Source: Sediminicola sp037203765 (GTDB lineage: Bacteria > Bacteroidota > Bacteroidia > Flavobacteriales > Flavobacteriaceae). Taken from it: a stretch of 64,000 nt of DNA. Location: the NCBI RefSeq assembly GCF_037203765.1, contig NZ_JBBCAS010000002.1:1-64000 (forward strand). Reading direction: 5' to 3'. Under the pieces are notes generated by a model. That model was given only the letters and a program-made list of their open reading frames with translations, was not told the DNA's origin and ran no database searches. Each line of letters starts with the position of its first letter. The stretch's first letter is position 1. This document shows positions 25,864-34,677 of the stretch, piece by piece. Both the position numbers and the translations under genes were made by a program.

Positions 25864-28278
25864 TTGGAAGTGAATAGGACAAAAAAGGTATTGGCAATAA
25901 TTTTATTGGTCTTTGGATTGCTGTCATTGGCATTGATTATATTCATCCAGACCCTGAAGCCCGACTATAAAGGGAAGAAGCAATTACCTGGTATTTCGGA
26001 GCCTGTCTCCGTTTATTTTGACACCTATGGCATTCCTCACATTTATGCTTCCAACGAGCAAGATGCCATGCGGGTTTTGGGTTATGTACATGCCCAGGAC
26101 CGGTTGTGGCAAATGGAGCTATTAAGACGTATTGGGAGTGGTGGCCTTTCGGAAGTGTTTGGAGAGGATATGGTAGGGACAGACCAATTTTTCCTCTCAT
26201 TGGGCATAGACGACGCCTCGCAAAAAGCTGTCGGGATTTTGGATAAAAATTCGGAAGAGCGCAAACTTGCACAAGCCTATTTGGATGGTGTGAACCATTT
26301 CATAGAAAAAGGACCTACCCCAGTGGAATTCTTCCTGACAGGACTCACCAAAAAGCGCTTTCAACTCAAAGATATTTATAATACGGTGGGGTACATGGGA
26401 TTTAGTTTTGCCATGGCCCACAAAACAGACCCGTTATTGGCCAATATTAAGGACAAGTTGGGGGTGTCATATCTCCAAGATCTGGAAGTAGGAGTAGATG
26501 ACAATACGGAATGGATCAAAAACTATCAAAGTACGGTTTCTGATACTATTCAAAACAATGTTGTGGCCATACTTGGAAAATCATTGACCGGATTGCCTGT
26601 TCCACAGTTTATAGGAAGCAACAGCTGGGTCATAGCACCCGAAAAGACGAAAAACGGGAAGGTGATCCTAGCGAATGACCCCCATATTGGGTTTGCACAA
26701 CCCGCAGTATGGTATGAGGCCCATGTGAGTACACCAACATATGAGAAATACGGGTATCATATGGCGGGGATCCCTTTTCCTCTGTTGGGCCATGACCGTA
26801 AATTGGCCTACGGGATTACCATGTTTGAAAATGATGATGTGGATTTTTACTACGAGGAACAACACCCTACAGACAGTACCCTGTATAAAACTAGCGAGGG
26901 TTGGGAAAAATATGAGGTCTTGCATAAAATGATCAAGGTAAAGGACGGAGAGGATGTTACCTTTACGTTCAAAAAAACCAAGCATGGGCCTATTCTAAAC
27001 GGAATAGCAGACCAAGTGACGGGACCGCGTCCCATAGCCATGTCATGGATGTATACCCAAGGCGAAAATAGAATAATGGAAGCGGTATACGGATTGAGTC
27101 AAGCACAGACGTTGGGAGATTTTCGCAAGGCCTTGCCCAATATTCATGCTCCGGGCCTCAATATCATGTATGGGGATGCCCTTGGTAATATTGCTTGGTG
27201 GGCCACAGCAAAATTGTACCAATTGGCCGAAGGGACAAATACAAAATTGATCATGGATGGGGCATCAGGAAAAAATGAAATTGTCCGTTATCTCAATTTC
27301 GAGGAGAATCCCCAAGCTGTAAATCCGCCTTGGAAGTATGTCTATTCGGCCAATAACCAACCAGATTCCATCGCCGGAATGTTATATCCCGGTTATTACC
27401 TTCCCGAGAACAGGGCAGAACGTATCGTGCAACTGTTGGAGCCAAAGAACGATTGGGATATGTCCAGTGCACAAAACATGATCTTGGATGTGACTTCTTC
27501 GGTAGATTTTTCTGTTGCACAAGATCTTATAGGATCCATGGAAATTGCCAGATTTTCCCCGGAACACAGAAAAGCAGTGGATCTCTTGAGGCATTGGGAT
27601 GGCAGTTATCCCCTTCAAACGGTAGCAGGGACCATTTATCAAAGATGGATTTATTATTTCCTTAAATATACCTTGGAGGATGAATTGGGACCAGAGCTGT
27701 TCCAACAATTATTGGCGACCCACTTGATCAAAAGATCTATAGCTCCGTTGGCCAACAAAACCACATCCATATGGTACGACAATGCGATGACCGGCGATAG
27801 GGTTGAAACCAAGGAAGAAATAGTTTCCATGGCCTTAAAAGAGGCTCTGACATCATTGAAGGCAGATTTTGGTGAGGATCCTGATCAGTGGACGTGGAAT
27901 CGAGTGCATACCTTGGAGCATGGACACCCCATAGGAAAAGTAGCCTTGTTCCGTCGTTTCTTTAATATAGGTCCCTTTCCCGTCATCGGAGCAAGGGAAG
28001 TTATCAATAATATGGGGTTTCCATATGATTCCAGTGGTTTTTACCAGGTAAATTCGGGTCCGTCTACCCGACGGATTATTGATTTTTCGGATATAGAGAA
28101 CAGTCAAAGTATTCTTCCCACTGGTCAATCGGGCAATCCGTTCAGCCCTCATTATGAAGACCAGGCAGAAATGTTTGTCAATGGGGAATTCCGTAAGATG
28201 ATGATGAACGAAGAAGAGATAAAAAAGTCATCTGAAAACCTATTGATATTTCAGCCGGCAAAAGATTTACGAAATTAA
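25864..28278 (+). CDS. Penicillin acylase family Ntn-hydrolase
   Basis: The 804-residue protein has one N-terminal membrane or signal helix. The penicillin-amidase layout follows: an alpha-subunit region (GIPHIYASNEQDAMRVLGYVHAQDRLWQME in two adjoining motifs), then a linker, then the beta-subunit whose N-terminal nucleophile should be the serine in GSNSWVIAP (residue about 248). NDPHIGF and the conserved Asn/Arg positions further on support an active enzyme. Such proteins cleave amides, including N-acyl-homoserine lactones. No ATG fits; the start is TTG at 25864 or GTG at 25870. Confidence 0.9.
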   Translation: MEVNRTKKVLAIILLVFGLLSLALIIFIQTLKPDYKGKKQLPGISEPVSVYFDTYGIPHIYASNEQDAMRVLGYVHAQDRLWQMELLRRIGSGGLSEVFGEDMVGTDQFFLSLGIDDASQKAVGILDKNSEERKLAQAYLDGVNHFIEKGPTPVEFFLTGLTKKRFQLKDIYNTVGYMGFSFAMAHKTDPLLANIKDKLGVSYLQDLEVGVDDNTEWIKNYQSTVSDTIQNNVVAILGKSLTGLPVPQFIGSNSWVIAPEKTKNGKVILANDPHIGFAQPAVWYEAHVSTPTYEKYGYHMAGIPFPLLGHDRKLAYGITMFENDDVDFYYEEQHPTDSTLYKTSEGWEKYEVLHKMIKVKDGEDVTFTFKKTKHGPILNGIADQVTGPRPIAMSWMYTQGENRIMEAVYGLSQAQTLGDFRKALPNIHAPGLNIMYGDALGNIAWWATAKLYQLAEGTNTKLIMDGASGKNEIVRYLNFEENPQAVNPPWKYVYSANNQPDSIAGMLYPGYYLPENRAERIVQLLEPKNDWDMSSAQNMILDVTSSVDFSVAQDLIGSMEIARFSPEHRKAVDLLRHWDGSYPLQTVAGTIYQRWIYYFLKYTLEDELGPELFQQLLATHLIKRSIAPLANKTTSIWYDNAMTGDRVETKEEIVSMALKEALTSLKADFGEDPDQWTWNRVHTLEHGHPIGKVALFRRFFNIGPFPVIGAREVINNMGFPYDSSGFYQVNSGPSTRRIIDFSDIENSQSILPTGQSGNPFSPHYEDQAEMFVNGEFRKMMMNEEEIKKSSENLLIFQPAKDLRN

Positions 28279-28380
28279 GATCATTTTAATGGTAGTAACA
28301 TGCCATAATCCAATTCTATCCATCGAAAATAGTATATACCTAATTTTTTAATTACATTTAGGGAGAAACAAGTCTATTTT

Positions 28381-29892
28381 ATGTTGTCAAAGGTTTACGG
28401 GAGCGCAGTATTTGGGGTCGAGGCCACCACGATCGTCGTCGAAGTAAATGTGGACAAGGGTATCGGCTATCATTTGGTAGGTTTGCCGGACAACGCCATT
28501 AAAGAGAGCAATTATAGGATTGCCGCCGCCCTGCAGAACAACGGCTATAAAATTCCAGGTAAAAAAATCACCATCAATATGGCCCCGGCCGATATGCGCA
28601 AAGAGGGCTCTGCTTATGATCTTACGCTGGCCTTGGGAATTTTGACTGCTTCCAATCAAATTAAATCAGACAACATGGAGAAATATATCATCATGGGAGA
28701 ACTCTCTCTTGATGGTAGTTTACAGCCCATTAAAGGGGCATTGCCCATAGCCATAAAGGCATTGGAAGAAGGGTTTGAAGGCTTTATATTGCCAAAGGAG
28801 AATGCGAGGGAAGCAGCCATTGTCAGTGGTTTAGCAGTTTATGGCATTGAAAACATCAAAGAGGTTATCGCCTATTTCGACAGTGGTGCTCTCTTGGAAC
28901 AGACTGTTATAGATACCAGGGAGGAATTTTATAAGAGCCTTGATTTTCCCGAGTTTGATTTTTCTGATGTCAAGGGTCAAGAAAGCATCAAGCGTTGTAT
29001 GGAAATAGCTGCTGCGGGAGGTCATAATATTATTCTCATTGGTCCCCCGGGAGCGGGAAAAACCATGTTGGCCAAACGTTTGCCTTCCATTTTACCGCCC
29101 ATGACCCTTCATGAAGCCTTGGAGACCACAAAAATTCACAGTGTGGTGGGAAAGATCAAGAATATGGGTCTTATGAACCAGCGGCCCTTTAGGAGTCCAC
29201 ATCACACCATTAGTGATGTTGCCCTCGTTGGAGGTGGAACCTATCCCCAACCGGGGGAAATATCACTTTCGCATAATGGGGTTTTGTTCTTGGATGAACT
29301 TCCAGAATTTAAGAGGGGCGTCCTGGAAGTCATGCGGCAGCCTCTTGAAGATAGGGAGGTAACCATTTCCAGAGCACGGTTTACCGTGACATACCCCAGT
29401 AGTTTTATGTTGGTGGCTAGTATGAACCCCAGTCCCAGTGGCTTTTTTAATGACCCGGATGCTCCTGTGTCATCTTCCCCCGCAGAAATGCAGCGTTATC
29501 TTAGCAAGGTTTCCGGTCCTTTGTTGGATCGTATAGACATTCATATAGAAGTGACTCCGGTACCCTTTGAAAAGCTCTCCGAAGAGCGAAAGGGAGAGGG
29601 TAGCGTGGAGATTCGCAAACGGGTAACTAAAGCTAGGGATGTACAGACCCAAAGATTCGAACAATTGGAACACGTGCACTACAATGCCCAAATGAATACC
29701 AAGCACATTAGACAATACTGCAAACTTGACGAAGCCTCCAAAACCTTGTTGAAAAATGCCATGGAACGACTTAACCTTTCGGCAAGGGCGTATGACCGTA
29801 TCCTTAAAGTGGCAAGGACCATTGCTGATCTGGAAAAGGCCTCAGAAATTAACGGATCGCATATTGGAGATGCTATATATACAAATGTGTAA
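28381..29892 (+). CDS. YifB/ComM-type Mg-chelatase-like AAA+ ATPase
   Basis: The 503-residue protein has an N-terminal Lon-protease-like domain (GSAVFGVEATTIVVEVNV, residues 1-170). The AAA+ module carries Walker A GPPGAGKTMLAKRLPSI and Walker B GVLFLDELPEF, and a C-terminal Mg-chelatase domain follows. ComM-type members are hexameric helicases that promote branch migration during natural transformation. The gene abuts the accessory island, whose first recombinase begins 128 bp downstream. Confidence 0.92.
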   Translation: MLSKVYGSAVFGVEATTIVVEVNVDKGIGYHLVGLPDNAIKESNYRIAAALQNNGYKIPGKKITINMAPADMRKEGSAYDLTLALGILTASNQIKSDNMEKYIIMGELSLDGSLQPIKGALPIAIKALEEGFEGFILPKENAREAAIVSGLAVYGIENIKEVIAYFDSGALLEQTVIDTREEFYKSLDFPEFDFSDVKGQESIKRCMEIAAAGGHNIILIGPPGAGKTMLAKRLPSILPPMTLHEALETTKIHSVVGKIKNMGLMNQRPFRSPHHTISDVALVGGGTYPQPGEISLSHNGVLFLDELPEFKRGVLEVMRQPLEDREVTISRARFTVTYPSSFMLVASMNPSPSGFFNDPDAPVSSSPAEMQRYLSKVSGPLLDRIDIHIEVTPVPFEKLSEERKGEGSVEIRKRVTKARDVQTQRFEQLEHVHYNAQMNTKHIRQYCKLDEASKTLLKNAMERLNLSARAYDRILKVARTIADLEKASEINGSHIGDAIYTNV

Positions 29893-30019
29893 CTTAAATT
29901 ATATTATTTACTTAGTAATATAAAAGTGGGAACAAAAAGAAAAGTAAAGAATTTCACTACACAGGCTTAGATTTTAATTTGTGAAACATTTTTTTACTTT
30001 CGTTGTATAATTGCCTTGT

Positions 30020-31750
30020 ATGAATAAAAATAGATGCGCTATTTACTGTAGAATTTCAGTAGATAGGGAAAATCAAAAGAGTATTAAAGAACAGAAAATC
30101 ACAGGGTTAGAATTTTGTAAGGCTAATAATTTTGAGCCTGTTATCTATATAGATCAGGGTCTATCTGGAGGAGGTGAAACTGGTAAGCGTGTAGATTATA
30201 CTCGCATGTTATCGGATATTGAGGCAGATAAACTGGATGCTGTCTTTGTGCATAATCAGGACAGGCTAGCTAGGGAGGAGCTCACATGGTTTACCTTTCT
30301 GGAAATTATGATGGAGCACGGAGTGACTCTGTATGAGGACGGTAAAGCTGTAGACCTAGAGGATGAGAGTACCCGAATGATGGGAGGTTTTAAGGCTATT
30401 ATGGATGCTAGCTTTAGGAGGACAACATCTAAGAAGATCAAGAAAGTATTAGACAGGAATGTAGCAGAGGGAAAAACCACAGGTATACAGGCTTACGGTT
30501 ATACCTCAGATGAGAATAAAAATCTGGTCATTGATCCTCAGGAGGCAGAGGTAGTGAGGCTGATCTTTACCCTAGCCAGTACTGGTCAGGGCACTATCAA
30601 CATAGCACACGAGCTAAATAGGAGAGGGATACCTACCAGATACGCTAAAATATCTGAGTATGGTAAAAAGGATTTCATAGTTAAAAACGTGCACACCAAT
30701 ACCTCAGAGGTCAGGACTAAATCTGGCACAACTTGGGGCAATAGTACTATTAGGGGTATCCTCAGAAATAGAAAGTACATAGGAGAGAGAGTGCACGGAG
30801 GAGAAGTATACCCATGTCCTGCTATCATTGATAAAACCCTCTGGGATAAAGTAGCAATTAGATTAGATAAAGGATTGAAGAGAGGACAGAAATCAGAGCA
30901 TAAATACCTATTGTCTGGTTTAGTTGTCTGTGGTGCCTGCGGTAAAAGGATGACAGGTAGAGCTCTCTCTGGACGTAGAAAAGACGGTGACGCTTATAGA
31001 TGTGTGAACAAAAGACTGAGGAGAGGAGAGAGGTGCCAAGCTAGAGAGATCAAAAAAGGAGCTTTAGATACTCTTATCTGGGAGCGTCTGTTTATGGATA
31101 AGCATATTATGGAATTGGCTCAGGAGTATTTAAGTGAAGATAGAACTGATGAGAAAATACAGACTCTCAGATATCAGGTCAAAGATGTCAAGAGCAAATT
31201 AGATGCTGTTAGAAAAAAGAGGACTAGAGCTGTAGATTTAGTGCTGGAGGGTATTGTAGATAAATCACAACTAAGAAGTACTTTAGAGGGCTATGATCTG
31301 GAGGAGATAGAACATAAGAACCGTATAACCAAATTAGAGCAGGAAATAGATTACAGGGTAGATAATGCTACTAAAGCTAAGAACGTTTATTCTGAGCTAG
31401 ATGAGGTAAAGAATAAAGCCTCATTTAACTTAAAGCAGGGATTGATTCAGAAGTATGTTAAAAAAATCCATGTCCTATATATTGATAGAGCCTATCACAT
31501 TTTAATAGAGTTTCATTTAGACATACCTAATGAGCAGTATGTGACTGATACCAGATATAATATTTTTGTAGAACAGAGAGGAAATGAGATCATTATGAAT
31601 ACTGAGAAGTATAAGAGACTAGCTGAGGAGGCTACAGATGATAGCTGGATGATCACTGACCCAGTAATCAGTAGATGCCTTAGGACTAGCTTACAATTTG
31701 ATGAGAGAGTATTTAATAGCTATGATACTGATAATGAGATATATATGTGA
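30020..31750 (+). CDS. Large serine recombinase
   Basis: The 576-residue protein has an N-terminal resolvase domain with the catalytic serine at residue 13 (CAIYCRISVDRENQ), and HNQDRLAREE. The recombinase domain includes the segments WGNSTIRGILRNRKYIGE and GTINIAHELNRRGIPTRYA. A zinc-ribbon domain has cysteines in VVCGACGKRM, AYRCVNKR and GERCQ, followed by a coiled coil (residues about 370-450). Such enzymes integrate and excise phages and islands between attP and attB sites. I use the ATG at 30020 over the TTG at 30011. It is the first gene of the island, next to the presumed left junction. Confidence 0.93.
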   Translation: MNKNRCAIYCRISVDRENQKSIKEQKITGLEFCKANNFEPVIYIDQGLSGGGETGKRVDYTRMLSDIEADKLDAVFVHNQDRLAREELTWFTFLEIMMEHGVTLYEDGKAVDLEDESTRMMGGFKAIMDASFRRTTSKKIKKVLDRNVAEGKTTGIQAYGYTSDENKNLVIDPQEAEVVRLIFTLASTGQGTINIAHELNRRGIPTRYAKISEYGKKDFIVKNVHTNTSEVRTKSGTTWGNSTIRGILRNRKYIGERVHGGEVYPCPAIIDKTLWDKVAIRLDKGLKRGQKSEHKYLLSGLVVCGACGKRMTGRALSGRRKDGDAYRCVNKRLRRGERCQAREIKKGALDTLIWERLFMDKHIMELAQEYLSEDRTDEKIQTLRYQVKDVKSKLDAVRKKRTRAVDLVLEGIVDKSQLRSTLEGYDLEEIEHKNRITKLEQEIDYRVDNATKAKNVYSELDEVKNKASFNLKQGLIQKYVKKIHVLYIDRAYHILIEFHLDIPNEQYVTDTRYNIFVEQRGNEIIMNTEKYKRLAEEATDDSWMITDPVISRCLRTSLQFDERVFNSYDTDNEIYM

Positions 31751-31980
31751 TTTATTTAAAGTATTTGTGCGGTCTTTATTAAGGGGTTTGCTTAAAAATT
31801 TAGAAAACCGTATAAAATGGACATTGGGGTGGGGGGTGAAATCCTTTGTTTTATGCTGATTTTTTGCGCATGCACAGCTTTAAATAAAATGCTCAGTTAT
31901 TTACAAAAGTGAACATTACTATATTTTATAGGGGCTCAGCGCATAATCAATAAAAATAATGTTCAGTTTGTTAGATTTTA

Positions 31981-32010
31981 TTTGGTAACTGAATAATATT
32001 TACATCTTTG
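31981..32010 (+). promoter_or_regulatory. Promoter of the tyrosine recombinase gene
   Basis: TTTG at 31981-31984 and CATCTTTG at 32003-32010 have an 18-bp spacer, close to the Bacteroidota TTTG/TAnnTTTG arrangement (first -7 base differs). The predicted leader is short and A-rich before the ATG at 32035. The rest of the 284-bp gap after the serine recombinase holds no gene. It contains a G-rich run, GGGGTGGGGGG, at 31826-31836. Confidence 0.5.
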
Positions 32011-32034
32011 CAATAAAAAATTAAAATTTACATA

Positions 32035-32577
32035 ATGACAGGAGCCACATACATTAATTTCGACACAGCACTAAACAAGGGTAAGAGACTGATTAAATCT
32101 GGCTCTAATCCTAATTTTGGGCTTTATATTATCTGTGGTATTAACTTTGGATTGAGGGCAGGAGACCTGCTCTCTCTGACTTTTGATCAGCTAAGGTCTG
32201 AGGAGTTTACTATCATAGAGCAAAAAACAGGTAAGACCAGAAAGCTAAAAGTGAATAACCATGTTAGAGAGGCTGTAGAGAGTTTTAAGGATGATATGAC
32301 CTACCAGCTAGGAGGTAAGGCTTTTACGTCTCAGAAAGGCTCTGTATATTCTATACAGCACATTAACAGGATGATAAAGGGTGCCTTTAGTGGAGACAGG
32401 ATATCCTCTCATAGCTTGCGTAAATCCTTTGGACGTAGAGTCTGGGAGAACGACAACCACTCAGACAGAGCTCTAGGATTTTTAAATGAGTTGTTTAATC
32501 ATACGACTTATGCAGTAACTAAGAGGTACCTAGGGATAAGACAGGAGGAGCTGGATGATGTATACATGAACCTCTAA
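32035..32577 (+). CDS. Short tyrosine recombinase (catalytic domain only)
   Basis: The 180-residue protein contains essentially only the tyrosine-recombinase catalytic domain. The active-site set can be read as Arg41 (NFGLRAGDLLSL), a lysine in the beta-hairpin at 67-70 (KTGKTRK), His126 and Arg129 (SSHSLRKSFG), His156 (FNHTTYAVTKRY) and nucleophile Tyr165. The N-terminal core-binding domain of phage integrases is missing, so it may act on simple or structured sites or need a partner. Repeat copy 1 starts within its 3' end, at the second base of the codon after Tyr165, and the terminator follows the stop. Confidence 0.88.
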   Translation: MTGATYINFDTALNKGKRLIKSGSNPNFGLYIICGINFGLRAGDLLSLTFDQLRSEEFTIIEQKTGKTRKLKVNNHVREAVESFKDDMTYQLGGKAFTSQKGSVYSIQHINRMIKGAFSGDRISSHSLRKSFGRRVWENDNHSDRALGFLNELFNHTTYAVTKRYLGIRQEELDDVYMNL

Positions 32578-32915
32578 ACATCCCGACATATTCCAGATAG
32601 ATTTGAGCTCCTTAAAGGGGCTCTTTTTATGCTTAAAAGTGACGTAAATAGTTTAACGGTTTTACTGGGGTTCCCAGAGGTCTGGCAAAACTTGAATTTC
32701 TTGCACAGTTTTAACATTTACCACTCACTTAAATACCTCTCTATCAGATAAATAACCTCTACACAAGTGGCAAAACTTGTCTAAAGTTATCCCTTAATAA
32801 TACTATTTAAAAAAAGCTAACCACAAAGCAGGAGTTTTTTCTCCACAGGGAGAGGATTTTTCCTGACCTGTGGAGATCAGCCAAAGCTCCAGCCTAATTA
32901 CCCTCCTAACAAGTT
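32531..32915 (+). repeat. Complex dispersed repeat, copy 1 (overlaps the recombinase tail)
   Basis: This ~385-bp unit recurs at 35477 and 40475. In order it holds the last 16 codons of the tyrosine recombinase; a terminator; the conserved AACGGTTTTACTGGG block; GCAAAACTTG boxes at 32685 and 32770 (85 bp apart) bracketing GCACAGTTTTAACATTTAC; CCCTTAATAA; and a large hairpin, TCTCCACAGG...CCTGTGGAGA at 32840-32876. The second box is nested in the palindrome ACAAGT-GGCAAA-ACTTGT. The unit is non-coding apart from its first 47 bp and fills most of the 32578-33049 gap. No gene is seen in the remainder. Confidence 0.85.
32605..32628 (+). terminator. Terminator of the tyrosine recombinase gene
   Basis: The stem GAGCTCC / GGGGCTC (7 bp, one G-T pair) is followed by TTTTT. 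The same hairpin is kept in repeat copy 2 at 35551-35574, where only a recombinase tail precedes it. Confidence 0.85.
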
Positions 32916-33049
32916 AAAAAATTCATGGATCCTCCCAATGTTCTAAGATTTTTGTTTTTATCTTATTCACTTTAAAAGTCAAATTTAAAAAATTGGTGAA
33001 CTTTGTTAATAGGCAAAAACCTTTCAGTTAAGCACTTTTTAGCTATGTT

Positions 33050-33874
33050 TTAAAAACCATGTTGGCTGTGATTTTTTTTTATTTTCTCTGGGTCAACTAT
33101 TTCGTCAATAGTAAAGAGACTAAAAAAGGTGCCTTGAATATTTCCAAAAGCTCTGGGTGGAAAGGTTTGAAAACCATCTTTTTCAATTGTCGAATTACTT
33201 AATTTCTTTAAATATTCAGATTGTTCTTTTATAATTTCAATCGTAAAGCCAGATAAAATAGGAAAAACAAAAATTTTATTTTTAGTCTCCAAATCTAAAT
33301 CTTTGCTTTTATCCTCGAATTTTGCTCGTAATCTTCCGTCCAAAAAGGTATTAAATTTTTCTTTTTCGTATCTCTCCTTTTTGTAATCAATCGTCAAAAC
33401 ATCAATAAGCATTAATTTTCCATTACCATCAATGAATTCATAATCAATACTCTTTTGGTTATCAAGTATTCGTTCATATTTTTCGAATTTGTTTTTTAAG
33501 TTTAAATCTAAACATACAGCTATTTCTCCAAGAGTGTGATGAAAATTATTGCTCTTGAAATTATAGAGAACTCCTACTAGTAGGTTTTTAAATTCCTTTT
33601 TATTTCCATATTTATCAAATTCGCCAAGTAAGTAGTTAAAATATCCAAATTCATTTCTTATCTCATTAGATTCATTTGACTTGTGTTCCCATAATAACTT
33701 AAAGAATGTAATAATGAAGTTGTTATTTGGTGTTCCACCATTATACTTTTCTGTATGTTCAATTGCTTTGGAAAGAAATTTTGTGAATTCCTTTTCGTTT
33801 AGGAATAGTAATAAATTCGGACAGTAAGTTTTAATCAATCCGATACTGTTCTCAATCAATGTATTTGTAAGCAT
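33050..33874 (-). CDS. Unknown protein, possible PD-(D/E)XK-like nuclease
   Basis: I do not recognise this 274-residue protein. The N-terminal half is helical. Around residues 112-165 there is a pattern resembling a restriction-endonuclease core: HHTLGEIAV (Glu117), then SIDYEFIDG (Asp144), then LMLIDVLTID (Asp158). The usual final Lys is not in place, so activity or even fold is uncertain. The base composition is AT-rich. It lies on the minus strand in front of repeat copy 1 and behind the HEPN-like gene. Its upstream spacer contains a GTTGGGC box. A defence or toxin role is only a contextual guess. Confidence 0.55.
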   Translation of the reverse strand: MLTNTLIENSIGLIKTYCPNLLLFLNEKEFTKFLSKAIEHTEKYNGGTPNNNFIITFFKLLWEHKSNESNEIRNEFGYFNYLLGEFDKYGNKKEFKNLLVGVLYNFKSNNFHHTLGEIAVCLDLNLKNKFEKYERILDNQKSIDYEFIDGNGKLMLIDVLTIDYKKERYEKEKFNTFLDGRLRAKFEDKSKDLDLETKNKIFVFPILSGFTIEIIKEQSEYLKKLSNSTIEKDGFQTFPPRAFGNIQGTFFSLFTIDEIVDPEKIKKNHSQHGF

Positions 33875-34014
33875 ATGGTTTAGGTTTAATTACAGCCAAC
33901 GGTTGGGCTAAGATTCCGTTACTAAGATTTAATGTTAATCAAAATCGAGCTTGGGATCATGTCGGTCTAATGTACTAAAAGTTTTGAATTGTAGTAAATA
34001 TACTAAACAATGAA

Positions 34015-34464
34015 TTATAGCCCTTTTTGTCTGGAGTTAATTATTTTCTCTCTAATTAAATTGGCTAATCCATCCAAATCCTTATTTAGATGTCTTACCC
34101 GTGATATAAACAAAGTAACGTCTAAGTCGAGTAAATTAGTTTTTTCTAGAATTGTTTCCTCTATTAAATCGGAAAAGAGAGCGTACAAATTATGAGTTAA
34201 ATAATTCCGCTGTTTTGAAATCTGTTTAAGAGACATTATCCAATTTTTATCAAACAAATTGTGATTAGAAGCGACCTCAATTAATTTTCCTAATGTAGCT
34301 TTTTCATAATCTCCTTTGATTTGATTTTCGATAAGTAAAAATTTGATTTCAGTTTCTAACTTTCCTGATGCTAGAGTCACCTTTCCTAATTCTGAAGTAA
34401 ATTGCTCAGATTCATGAAGTAACCTATAAAATTCTAGTCCAGATTTTGATTTTCCATTATGCAT
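34015..34464 (-). CDS. HEPN-like small protein with RX4H motif
   Basis: This 149-residue, all-helical protein carries Arg86-x4-His91 (KQRNYLTHN), the sequence form of the HEPN ribonuclease motif RX4-6H. The two preceding helices contain a conserved-looking Glu-rich ETEIKFLLIE. HEPN proteins are common as RNase toxins in toxin-antitoxin and phage-defence systems. No nucleotidyltransferase-type antitoxin is adjacent. It is followed on the same strand by the unknown gene at 33050, with a 140-bp spacer. The family name is unknown; the HEPN call rests on the motif and helical pattern. Confidence 0.6.
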   Translation of the reverse strand: MHNGKSKSGLEFYRLLHESEQFTSELGKVTLASGKLETEIKFLLIENQIKGDYEKATLGKLIEVASNHNLFDKNWIMSLKQISKQRNYLTHNLYALFSDLIEETILEKTNLLDLDVTLFISRVRHLNKDLDGLANLIREKIINSRQKGL

Positions 34465-34677
34465 TTAATATAATTACAGACAACGTTAGGCTGAAGTTAA
34501 CAAGTTATCTTTTGACTTCTATTACAGTATATAAAAGAAACTAAAAAAAATCAATTTTTAAGATGATATAGAATATTTAAATGAAATAATGGGGTTTATA
34601 ACTAAGTACAGATTTTAATTTACAACAACCATTGAACTAAATTTGATTTAATTGAGAACAATTCTATTTTTGGGCAC

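Noticed and set aside
32035..32577. Classical integron integrase (IntI)
   Set aside because: The protein is only 180 residues long, lacks the N-terminal domain, and shows no IntI-specific insertion next to the second active-site patch; the integron comparison is therefore limited to the spacers.
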